A DNA stretch of 64,000 bases. It comes from CAHJXG01 sp965277495. Its GTDB lineage: Bacteria > Pseudomonadota > Alphaproteobacteria > Acetobacterales > Acetobacteraceae. A program made the translations under genes and the position numbers. Position 1 is the stretch's first letter. The number at the start of each line of letters is the position of its first letter. This document shows positions 51,472 through 59,188 of this stretch, in pieces. The notes beneath the pieces were generated by a model. It worked only from the letters and a program-made list of their open reading frames with translations. It was not told where the DNA came from and ran no database searches. The stretch lies in contig OZ255824.1 of assembly GCA_965277495.1 (NCBI GenBank), positions 2,170,001 to 2,234,000 of the forward strand, read 5' to 3'.

Positions 51472-53028
51472 TCACAGTGCTACTTTGATGATGCGGGCGA
51501 TGCTCGGCGTTCCCTGCGCGTTGATTGCGAACAGCATGTAATAGCCGGGAGTAACCACGCCCGGATCGCTTGGGAATGTCAGCTTGTATGCGGTCGTCGC
51601 ACTCGGCGCGGCGGCCAGGGGAATGCGCCTCTGGTCGTTGTTCACGGTGTGGGTGACGGAGGCCATCCGCAGCGCCTCGAACTTCAAGCCCTTGGTGTCC
51701 GTCGTCACCGCAATGGTCGATCCAAGCCGTGTCGCGGCCGGGGCGGAGCTGATTGCCGGACGTGTGGCCGAAGTGCCGTCCGGATTGAACAAGTACGGCG
51801 GCGAGAACAGTTCGGCATTTTCATGGTTCGTGCCGCAACCGCCGCACAATCCCCCGCCGCCCACGAAGACGCGCGCGTCCGGCATCAGCAGCGCCGTGCT
51901 GTGATAGACGCGCGGGGTCTGCATCGGCGCGAGCTTGGTGAAGGTCTCGCTGACTGGGTCCCAAAGCTCTGGAACCAGCACCGCCGCGTCGTCGCTGAAC
52001 AGGGTCGCAAAGGTTTGCCCACCGACAATGAGCACGTGCCCGGTCGGCAGCACCACGCCGTTGGCGAACACCCGGGGGTAGGCCATGGGCGCCGTGGCAC
52101 GCACCACAACCGGGTTGTTCAGGTCCGCAACGGCGTCGTTGATGTCGATGACGTAGGTTTTCGCCGTTGCAGCCGCAGTCTGGTAGGCGGGAGCCCCGCC
52201 CGTTTTCAGTATCTTGCCGACGTCGTACATCACCGCCTGGCCGTTGATGCTGTAGGGGTCGCCGGCGCGGGTGCCGGCGGACACGATCGCACCGCCGTCG
52301 TAGGTCGTCATCCAATTCATCTGCGCGCTGGGGCCGGCATGGAAGACGAGCCCGTCGCCAACCGCGAACAGCCAGAGGTGATTGTCGCCACGGGACAGGT
52401 AACCTAGGCCCTTGTCCTCCGGGTCCGGACCGGTGACTGGCTGCGCTGAAATTCCGGGCTGCCGGGTCCAGCCGGTTTTCGCCGACCAGACCTCGCCGAT
52501 CTTGTCGATGCGCAGCCCGCTCCACGATCCGCCGAGCGTCAGGACGGAGCCATCCGTCAGCATGACGTCGGCATTGTAGCCGCGGGAGACGTTCATCGGC
52601 GCGGCCGCGGTCCAAGCGTCGGCCCATGGGTCGTAGATGTTGGCGCTATGGCTGCTGCTGCCGCCGTTCACCAGGACCCGTCCGTCCGAGAGCGTCGCGA
52701 TGCCGGCGCAGAACATGTCGGACAGCGTATTCGTCACGATGCGGAGGGTCGATTTCTGCGTGATCGGGTCAAACAGCCCGGTTTGGGTCTGGCTCGCGGT
52801 GCCGGCGATGTCGCCCTCGAAGGTGAACTCATTGTTCGACGACCAGGTCAGGATTTTGCCGTTTGGCAGCATGGACGCGGCCACTGGATTATTGGGCAGC
52901 GGGATCACGGCAGTCCAGGCGCCTACGGACTGTGCGGCGGCCCGGTCGGCATGCGCCGTCAAGCAACCGAGCAGGCAGGCAGCGACGAGGCGCCGATGCC
53001 GGACGAGTCGAGCAGAATGGTTCTTCAC
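51472..53028 (-). CDS. Secreted copper-radical oxidase (galactose/glyoxal oxidase type, DUF1929)
   Basis: A 518-residue secreted enzyme with a signal peptide (VAACLLGCLTAHADRAAAQ), a Kelch beta-propeller and a C-terminal DUF1929 domain. All residues of the galactose oxidase site are found: C107 in SDMFCAGIA and Y151 in SRGYNADV (the Cys-Tyr cross-link pair), W169 in GGSWSG, axial Y375 and ligand H376 in RVYHSTALL, and ligand H460 in SVTHTVNND. It should oxidise an alcohol or aldehyde with O2, making H2O2. The start is GTG. It leads an operon with a cytochrome c and a SCO chaperone. Confidence 0.9.
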   Translation of the reverse strand: MKNHSARLVRHRRLVAACLLGCLTAHADRAAAQSVGAWTAVIPLPNNPVAASMLPNGKILTWSSNNEFTFEGDIAGTASQTQTGLFDPITQKSTLRIVTNTLSDMFCAGIATLSDGRVLVNGGSSSHSANIYDPWADAWTAAAPMNVSRGYNADVMLTDGSVLTLGGSWSGLRIDKIGEVWSAKTGWTRQPGISAQPVTGPDPEDKGLGYLSRGDNHLWLFAVGDGLVFHAGPSAQMNWMTTYDGGAIVSAGTRAGDPYSINGQAVMYDVGKILKTGGAPAYQTAAATAKTYVIDINDAVADLNNPVVVRATAPMAYPRVFANGVVLPTGHVLIVGGQTFATLFSDDAAVLVPELWDPVSETFTKLAPMQTPRVYHSTALLMPDARVFVGGGGLCGGCGTNHENAELFSPPYLFNPDGTSATRPAISSAPAATRLGSTIAVTTDTKGLKFEALRMASVTHTVNNDQRRIPLAAAPSATTAYKLTFPSDPGVVTPGYYMLFAINAQGTPSIARIIKVAL

Positions 53029-53410
53029 AGATATGACCCCGTTGATCGCGGCCGCGTGGCTTCGGCTCTGACCGTTGTTTTTAAGATGAATGCGTGTTTC
53101 GTATGATTTATGAGACTTAGGCTGATCCGTATCGAGTGTGAAATCACATTCTTGTAAGCGGACCGTAATGACCTTCTCACGTGGCGCATCGCCGTCCCGC
53201 TGGGATGCCGCCGCTCGCGCTTCTCTCGCGAAGACACCAGACCAGATTATGGGCCATCTGGTTCATAGCAGTAACGTTGGTTCTTCTGTCATATAGTAGG
53301 TATTACTGGCGATTAGGCATGTTCTTGTTGGAAAATTCTTAAACGGCATAGCTTATGTGTTATAGCTTTGACTGAATAATCACCTTGCAGACGAGCGAGT
53401 GAGCTGCTGA

Positions 53411-53459
53411 AAAATACCTGACATCGTAATAATACGTGGTCAATTGTTGTAGGTATTTT
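53411..53459. repeat. Inverted repeat 1 in the AT-rich region
   Basis: AAAATACCT (53411-53419) and its exact reverse complement AGGTATTTT (53451-53459) are separated by 31 bases. This may be paired regulator half-sites or a leader hairpin. Confidence 0.6.
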
Positions 53460-53464
53460 AGGCG

Positions 53465-53511
53465 ACGCGTGATCCATTAATTCTCGACAAATCCTTTCGA
53501 TTATCACGCGT
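53465..53511. repeat. Inverted repeat 2 in the AT-rich region
   Basis: ACGCGTGAT (53465-53473) and its exact reverse complement ATCACGCGT (53503-53511) are separated by 29 bases. It follows inverted repeat 1 after 5 bases with almost the same spacing, and ends 60 bases before the GspC-like start. Confidence 0.65.
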
Positions 53512-53570
53512 GAAAGTGGCGCAAATTACCGTTACTGTGTCCGTTTTAAAGTTAGATTGTATTAGTAAAA

Positions 53571-54203
53571 ATGAAATCCCATCGTCATTGTAGCGTTAGG
53601 CACGAGATCGGGCATCTCGCTTGGCCGCTTTTTGGATCGTTCATTGCCCTTCTGATAGGCGTGACCAGCTTGGAGATCGCCGGCATCGCTGCCGATGACC
53701 AAAGCGACGCCCCCGTGCCGGCCCATCAAATTCCGGCGGCCGTCATCGCGCCTGCTTTTGAGAAAACCGGCAACAGGCCGCAACATTTCAGTGAATTGCT
53801 CGCCCGGCCCTTGTTCAGCCGTAACCGGCGCGCCCCGGCCGAAACCCCAATCTTGGCCGCAGGCCCGCTCGAATCGCTGCCACGGCTGAGCGGCGTGATC
53901 GTAAGCCCCGCCGGTGGCTTCGCCATCTTCGCCAACATCGAAGGCGGCAAGCCGATCATCGTCGAGGCAGGCGGCCACATCGGCGCTGCCGTCGTCGAAG
54001 CCATTGCGGTTGGGCGGGTAACCCTGCGCGGGCCAAACGGCATCGTTGTGCTAAGACCGATTTCCGAAGACTCGACCATGCAGGTCAGCTCACTCAGCCC
54101 AGTGGAGCCAATAAGGCCAGGATATCGGCAGACCCGGGACGGCCACTATGCGGCTTTCTGGAAGACGGTGGCCGCTGCCGCCCGGCCAGTCAGCATTCAA
54201 TGA
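53571..54203 (+). CDS. GspC/GspN-like type II secretion-type protein
   Basis: A 210-residue bitopic protein. A membrane helix lies at about residues 17-38 (LAWPLFGSFIALLIGVTSLEI). A periplasmic domain follows, where ELLARPLFSRNRRAP (about residues 75-89) and LSGVIVSPAGGFAIFANIEGGKPIIVEAGGHIGAAVVEAIAVGRVTL (about residues 105-151) resemble the homology region of GspC. No other secretion gene is close, so it is either an orphan or part of a different machine. The promoter region is AT-rich, unlike the coding DNA. Confidence 0.55.
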   Translation: MKSHRHCSVRHEIGHLAWPLFGSFIALLIGVTSLEIAGIAADDQSDAPVPAHQIPAAVIAPAFEKTGNRPQHFSELLARPLFSRNRRAPAETPILAAGPLESLPRLSGVIVSPAGGFAIFANIEGGKPIIVEAGGHIGAAVVEAIAVGRVTLRGPNGIVVLRPISEDSTMQVSSLSPVEPIRPGYRQTRDGHYAAFWKTVAAAARPVSIQ

Positions 54204-54313
54204 AGCGGTAGGCGCATTCCCGCGCAGACCGGCGTGCGGCCGCATCCAATGCCTTACAAGCGACATGGTCTTGGCGCTCCTCGCCAGGAATTTCCACCTG
54301 CCTAACATTTTAC

Positions 54314-54370
54314 TAGGCGCAGCCGGTGGATAGGCGCAGCCGTCTACAATTGCCGGCAGCCGTCTACAAT
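54314..54370. repeat. Nested direct repeats upstream of the cyclase-like receptor gene
   Basis: TAGGCGCAGCCG occurs at 54314-54325 and again at 54331-54342. GCAGCCGTCTACAAT occurs at 54336-54350 and again at 54356-54370, a 20-base period. The repeats end 20 bases before the TTG at 54391, so they overlap the likely promoter or leader. Confidence 0.75.
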
Positions 54371-54390
54371 GGCCTGAGGAAACAGAGCGT

Positions 54391-56724
54391 TTGCCTACTG
54401 ACGAGATCGTCGACATCAGCGGCAGGACAATAAGGCGGCGGCGCCAGTTGCTCCGGCGCGTCGGCGGGCCGGTGCTGGGCGTGGCTCTCGTCATACTCTC
54501 CATCCTCGGCGTCTCGCTTTACAGCTACCAGGCGAACCGGGCCGGCGCCCTGGTGCTCTCTGGGGCCGTGCTCGATGGCCTGCAGGCGCGCATCGTCCGG
54601 GAAGTGAGCAGCTATCTCACCCCGGCGACCCAGGCGGCGCTGGTCGCGCGCGACATGGTGGCGCGCAACGCCATCTCCGACAGCCAGACGGCGATCGAGG
54701 GCTTTGCCGCCAGCATGCTGGACCAGGTGCCGAACCTGGAGGGTTTCTATGTCGCGAATGGCGATGGCGATTTCACCATGGTGCGGCGCGACCCGGCGGG
54801 CGGCACCGACACCAAGCTGATCGCCAACCGCCCCGGCGCGCGCCAGGTCTCGACCGTGCATCTCGACGCAGCCGGCCAGGTGGTCGACCGCGCAACCGAC
54901 CCGAACGACAATTTCGATCCGCGTGAGCGTGTGTGGTACAAGGGCGCCCTCGCGACCGACGGGGTATACTGGTCGGCCCCCTACATCTTTTTCACCACCC
55001 AGGCGCCGGGCATCACGGCGGCGATCCGCTTTCAGCAATCCGGCAGCGTCGACCGCGTGTTCGGCGTCGATATCACGCTCGAAGCGCTGTCCGGCTTCCT
55101 GGCATCCCTGCAGATTGGCCGCACCGGGCGCGCCGCCATCGTCGATAGCGCCGGGAACGTGATCGCGGCGCCCGGCCTCGTGCGTCCCGTCGGCGCGAAC
55201 GGACGGCAGATCGTGCCCACGGCCAACGACGCGCTGAACTCCCCCGCGCTCACCGGCGCATACGACCGCTTCCGCGTCGAAGGCTATGGCAGCCGCACCA
55301 TCGATGCCGGCGACGTGCGTTACGTGGTCACGGCGTCGCGCCTGCCGGCCGCCGGGCAGGACTGGGTGCTGCTGATCGCCGCGCCGCAATCCGATTTCAC
55401 CGGTTTCGCCGAGGACAACAGCCGCAAGAACTTGCTGCTGTCGCTCGTCACCATCGGTCTCGCCGGGCTGCTCGGGCTGTTGCTGGTGCGGCAGAACCGC
55501 CGTGCCGACCGCATGGCGCGGTCGCTGGCCCAGCAGCGGGAGAACAGCGCCCGCGAAACCCGCGCATTGTCGGCGCTGGCGGCGCAGCCTGGCCTGTTCG
55601 ACCCGCAGCGTCCGGCGCCGGGCTTGACCGAGGGCCTGGCCGAAATGAGCGCCGCCCGCCGCGCCAGCGTCTGGCGGCTCGCCGGCGAGGGGCGGGTGCT
55701 GCGATGCGAGGATTCGTTCGAGCAGCAAGGCGGCCATGTCGACGGGCTGGAGCTGTCGCGGTCGGAGCTGCCGCGGTTTTTCCAACTGCTGGATGGGGGC
55801 GAGCCGGTCGACGGGGTGGATGCCGCGGCGGATGCGCGCACGTCCGAGCTGCACCGCCTGCTGATGCGCCCGTTCGGTAGCCGCACGCTGTCGGTGCTGC
55901 CGGTGCATGGCGCGTCCGGCGTATCCGGCGCATTGCTGCTGGAAGACGCGGCGGAACCGGAGCGGGCGCGCAGCTTCGCCCAGGCGGTGTCGAGCATCGC
56001 CGCGATGCGTATGGCCCGGCACGAGCAGGAGGACGCCGCCGTGCCGCTTGATGAAGGGAAAGCCGTGCCTCCTCAGGCGGTCGCCGTGGCGCATGGGAAC
56101 GAGGCGTTCAGCTCGGTGCTGACATTGGACCGGCCAGGCGCGGCGGACCGGGCCGTGCCGTCCGGGCTCGCGGCCAGCTACTTCCCATCAGTGACGGCGA
56201 TGAACATCCGCTTCGACGACGCGGTTTCCCTGGCGCGGCCCGACCAGGCGGGGGTCACGGCGCTGGCGGATGAAATCGTGAAGGCCATGCAGGCCATCGC
56301 GCACCGCTACGCGCTTCCCTACATGAAGCTGACGGGCAACAGCCTGATCGCCGCGTCCGGATGCGTTGCGGCGCCGGACCCCTCGGCCACGGAGCGCCTG
56401 GCAGACGCCGCCGTGGCCGCGCGCGAGGCTTGCCTCACTTTGCTGGCGCAGTCTGGATTGGAGCCGGTGTTCCATATCGGCATCGACTTCGGCGCGGCCC
56501 TGGGCTGCGCCCTGGGTCAGGAGCCGCGCGTGTTCAACCTGTGGGGCGACGTGATCCGCACGGCCGAGCTGATGGCAATCAGCGCCACCGGCGCCGGCTC
56601 GATCCAGGTCAGCGAGCCCGCCTATGAGCAGTTGCGCCAGCAGTTCCTGTTCCGCGCGCGCGGGGTGTTCTATCTGCCGCGCACCGGGACCGCCCGCACC
56701 TTCATCCTGGCCGGACGCCGTTGA
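54391..56724 (+). CDS. dCache-GAF receptor with a degenerate class III nucleotidyl cyclase domain
   Basis: A 777-residue membrane sensor; TTG start with TGAGGA 11 bases upstream. Helix 1 (about residues 27-46), a dCache-type periplasmic domain (about 50-335; DPRERVWYKGAL and YWSAPYIFF), helix 2 (about 349-366), a GAF-like domain (about 390-545) and a cyclase-homology domain (about 598-777). The last is recognisable by HIGIDFGAALGCALGQ and FNLWGDVIRTAELMAIS. Key residues are lost: first metal Asp to R607, second metal Asp to N650, base-recognition Asp to N716, catalytic Asn to R723 and Arg to L727. It should bind a signal but not make cAMP. Its TGA overlaps the MlaE start. Confidence 0.82.
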   Translation: MPTDEIVDISGRTIRRRRQLLRRVGGPVLGVALVILSILGVSLYSYQANRAGALVLSGAVLDGLQARIVREVSSYLTPATQAALVARDMVARNAISDSQTAIEGFAASMLDQVPNLEGFYVANGDGDFTMVRRDPAGGTDTKLIANRPGARQVSTVHLDAAGQVVDRATDPNDNFDPRERVWYKGALATDGVYWSAPYIFFTTQAPGITAAIRFQQSGSVDRVFGVDITLEALSGFLASLQIGRTGRAAIVDSAGNVIAAPGLVRPVGANGRQIVPTANDALNSPALTGAYDRFRVEGYGSRTIDAGDVRYVVTASRLPAAGQDWVLLIAAPQSDFTGFAEDNSRKNLLLSLVTIGLAGLLGLLLVRQNRRADRMARSLAQQRENSARETRALSALAAQPGLFDPQRPAPGLTEGLAEMSAARRASVWRLAGEGRVLRCEDSFEQQGGHVDGLELSRSELPRFFQLLDGGEPVDGVDAAADARTSELHRLLMRPFGSRTLSVLPVHGASGVSGALLLEDAAEPERARSFAQAVSSIAAMRMARHEQEDAAVPLDEGKAVPPQAVAVAHGNEAFSSVLTLDRPGAADRAVPSGLAASYFPSVTAMNIRFDDAVSLARPDQAGVTALADEIVKAMQAIAHRYALPYMKLTGNSLIAASGCVAAPDPSATERLADAAVAAREACLTLLAQSGLEPVFHIGIDFGAALGCALGQEPRVFNLWGDVIRTAELMAISATGAGSIQVSEPAYEQLRQQFLFRARGVFYLPRTGTARTFILAGRR

Positions 56725-57521
56725 GCCGGTTCGGCGCCATCGTGCCGGCGCTGGCGGCAACCGGGCGGTTCACCCGCGCCCGCACCGGCTTTCCGCTGAT
56801 GCTCGCGGCCGCGTCGTGGGGCGTGCTGCGTGAGGCCGTGCGCCCGGTCTCATGGCGGCGGACCGTGCGCCACGAGTTCAAGCTCACGATGCGCCAGGCC
56901 ACCGGCGGCGGGCTCGCCACCGCCATGGTGACCGCCTCGCTCGCCGGCGTCGCCATGGTCTACGAGGCGCTGTATTGGCTCGGCGTCGCCGGGCAGGCGC
57001 AACTGACGGGCTCCATCCTGGTGACGGTGCTGGTGCGCGAGCTGACGCCGCTGCTGGTCGGGTTCATCCTGCTCGGGCGCAGCGGCATGCTCACCGTCAC
57101 CGAGCTTGGCACCCTGCAGGCCGGCGGGCAGATACGCGCCATGGCCGCGCAGGGGATCGATCCATTCTTGCTGCTGGTGCTGCCGCGCACCCTCGCCTTC
57201 GCGCTCAGCAGCTTCACCCTGGGCCTGATTTTCGCCGCCACGGCGCTGGTGTTCGGCTTCATCCTCAGCGGCGCGATCGGCAGCGTGCAGGACAGCCTAT
57301 GGACCTTCCTCGACCGGGTGCTCGCCGCGATGACCGTGCGGGACTACATGGTGGTGCCGATCAAGCTGCTGCTGATCGGCCTCCTGGTCGGACTGAGCTC
57401 CTGCCTCACGGGCCTGGGCGCCAAGGATGACGACGACTTGGCGAGCCTGATACCGCGCGGCTTCGTGCGCGGCATCCTGGTGATCATGGTCACCAGCATT
57501 CTTCTCACCGTGGCGGCATAG
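56721..57521 (+). CDS. MlaE-family ABC permease (lipid transport)
   Basis: A 266-residue inner-membrane permease of the MlaE/YrbE family with about five or six helices. The coupling region VRELTPLLVGFILLGRSGMLTVTELGTLQAGGQIRAMAAQGIDPFLLLVLPRTLA (about residues 110-164) is well conserved. The TTG start overlaps the cyclase-like stop (TTGA). Relatives move phospholipids between membranes together with an MCE protein and an MlaF ATPase. The ATPase in this operon appears inactive, as described in its entry. Confidence 0.87.
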   Translation: MSRFGAIVPALAATGRFTRARTGFPLMLAAASWGVLREAVRPVSWRRTVRHEFKLTMRQATGGGLATAMVTASLAGVAMVYEALYWLGVAGQAQLTGSILVTVLVRELTPLLVGFILLGRSGMLTVTELGTLQAGGQIRAMAAQGIDPFLLLVLPRTLAFALSSFTLGLIFAATALVFGFILSGAIGSVQDSLWTFLDRVLAAMTVRDYMVVPIKLLLIGLLVGLSSCLTGLGAKDDDDLASLIPRGFVRGILVIMVTSILLTVAA

Positions 57522-57524
57522 CCG

Positions 57525-58232
57525 GTGCCCCAAGCCGAGCCGGTGCTGCGGCTGGTGTCCGCTTTGCCGTCGTTCGATTCTGGTTTCGATACCGGCGCGC
57601 TGCCGAACGTCCCGCTCGGCCTGGAGCTGATGCCGGGCGATTGCGCGCTGATCGAGGCGCCTGACCCGGCGGGCGCCACGGCGTTCGCCGATCTCTGCAG
57701 CGGCATGATAGCGTTGCAGCAGGGCGAAGTCCGCTTCATGGGCTATGACTGGGCCAGCCTCGGCAACGAGCGGGCGGCGGCGCTGCGCGGGCGGATCGGC
57801 CGCATCCATCAAAGGGGCGCCTGGATCAGCATGTTCGGCACTCATGTCAACATCATGCTGGCGCAGTTGCACCATACCCGCGACCCGGAGCCGGCCATCG
57901 CCCAAGCCGCCATCGAGCTCGCGCAGCAGGTCGGGCTGCCGGGCCTGCCGTTGGTGAAGCCGGACCGGCTTTCGCAGGGCGACCTGCTGCGCGCGGGTTG
58001 CGTGCGGGCCTTTTTGGGCGAGCCGCAGCTCCTGCTGCTCGAGAGCACGATCACCCCCGAGCGCACGGAGCTGACCGGCCCGCTGCTCGACCTGCTGTCG
58101 CGCGCGCTGCACCGTGGGGCGGCGGCGGTCTGTTTCACCCGCGACGCGCCGTTCTGGGCGGCGCAGCGCTTTCCCGTGACCCATCGCCTGCTGCTCCGGG
58201 ATGATGGGTTGAAGCCGATGGCGGACGCATGA
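57525..58232 (+). CDS. MlaF-position ABC protein with a degenerate nucleotide site (pseudo-ATPase)
   Basis: A 235-residue protein in the operon slot of the MlaF ATPase; GTG start 3 bases after mlaE. The fold can be followed, but every catalytic motif has decayed. Walker A reads APDPAGAT (residues 45-52), with the Lys replaced by A51. The signature reads LSQGD (149-153). Walker B reads LLLLEST (169-175), with Asp to E173 and catalytic Glu to S174. The switch His is R206 in FTRDAP. The frame is intact with no stops, so it is maintained rather than a pseudogene. It may act as a structural or regulatory subunit. Confidence 0.78.
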   Translation: MPQAEPVLRLVSALPSFDSGFDTGALPNVPLGLELMPGDCALIEAPDPAGATAFADLCSGMIALQQGEVRFMGYDWASLGNERAAALRGRIGRIHQRGAWISMFGTHVNIMLAQLHHTRDPEPAIAQAAIELAQQVGLPGLPLVKPDRLSQGDLLRAGCVRAFLGEPQLLLLESTITPERTELTGPLLDLLSRALHRGAAAVCFTRDAPFWAAQRFPVTHRLLLRDDGLKPMADA

Positions 58233-59188
58233 TGCTGCAGAAACGCCGCCCCGACGCCCCGCCGCAACTGCTGCGCCTGCGCCATACCGACGAGTGGGTC
58301 GGCCTGCTGGTGATCCTGGCGCTGGCCTTGTTCTTCGGCGCCATCTTCGAGGCCGGGGTGCTCCGGCGTTGGCTGCGGCCGGATTTGGAGCTGCGCATCG
58401 TGCTGCCGCAGACCGGGTTCGGCGGCCTGGCCGTGGGCGCCGACATCGACGTGCTCGGCACTCATGCCGGCAACGTGAAGCAGATCGTGCTGAACCCCAA
58501 CGGCGAGATGTATGCGCTCGCCAACATCGAGCGGCAGGCCGATGCGTTCATCCATCGCGACAGCACGGCGACGATCCGGCTGCGCTACGGCGTGGCCGGA
58601 GCTGCCTATGTCGACGTCACACGGGGCGCCGGGGCGCCGATGGACTGGAACTACGCCGTGCTGACCGCGGCCGTCGAGCCGAACCCCGCCGACACCATTA
58701 CCGCGACGCTCAACAAGGTGACGGCGGAGCTGCTGCCCACCTTGGAGCATGCCCTGCACGCCATGGCGGCGCTGGACGACGTCGCCAGCGGGATCAAGTC
58801 CGGGCAGGGCTCGGCCGGGCGGCTGCTGACCGACGACACGCTGATCCGGCAAGCGGAAGACACGGTCGCGTCGCTGAAGGCCGAGATCGCCCGGCTTGGC
58901 CCGATCCTGGCGCCAGTGCCGGGCCTGCTGGACCAATCCCGCGGTGTGCTGTCGAGCGTGCAGTCGATCACCCGCGACACCGCTCGGACGGCCACGCAGT
59001 TCCCCACCCTGGCGCGCAACGCCACCGAGAGCACGAGCAACCTGCCGGCGCTGCTCACCCAGGTGCAGGTGACGATGGCCGAGTTGGGCCGGCTGCTGGT
59101 GCAGTTACGGGGGTCATGGCTGCTGGGCGGCGACGGCGCGCCGAAGCCCAATGCTCAGCGATTGCCGCCGCGGGAAGTGCGCCCGTGA
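58229..59188 (+). CDS. MCE domain protein (MlaD-like)
   Basis: A 319-residue membrane-anchored protein. A short cytoplasmic part and one helix (about residues 22-44, DEWVGLLVILALALFFGAIFEAG) precede an MCE domain (about residues 50-125; TGFGGLAVGADIDVLGTHAGNVKQIVL). A long helical region follows (about 150-300), the kind that builds the tunnel of MCE proteins. It should form a hexameric lipid-binding ring on the MlaE permease. The ATG overlaps the preceding stop (ATGA). Confidence 0.87.
   Translation: MMLQKRRPDAPPQLLRLRHTDEWVGLLVILALALFFGAIFEAGVLRRWLRPDLELRIVLPQTGFGGLAVGADIDVLGTHAGNVKQIVLNPNGEMYALANIERQADAFIHRDSTATIRLRYGVAGAAYVDVTRGAGAPMDWNYAVLTAAVEPNPADTITATLNKVTAELLPTLEHALHAMAALDDVASGIKSGQGSAGRLLTDDTLIRQAEDTVASLKAEIARLGPILAPVPGLLDQSRGVLSSVQSITRDTARTATQFPTLARNATESTSNLPALLTQVQVTMAELGRLLVQLRGSWLLGGDGAPKPNAQRLPPREVRP

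Larger units (their letters stand above)
53029..53570. other. AT-rich intergenic region between divergent genes
   Basis: These 542 bases are strikingly AT-rich compared with the rest of the window; 53521-53580 has only 19 G or C in 60. No convincing gene is present. The region must hold promoters for the copper oxidase operon (leftward) and the GspC-like gene (rightward). It includes two perfect 9-base inverted repeats with long loops, described separately. Confidence 0.7.

Noticed and set aside
53313..53507. 64-codon minus-strand frame in the AT-rich region.
   Set aside because: No ribosome site and no recognisable protein features, and it overlaps both inverted repeats.
54364..56094. Long minus-strand open frame of 576 codons opposite the cyclase-like receptor.
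   Set aside because: Its composition (His, Arg, Gln, Pro and Gly-rich without domains) is typical of the shadow of a GC-rich gene; the plus-strand frame has clear domains.
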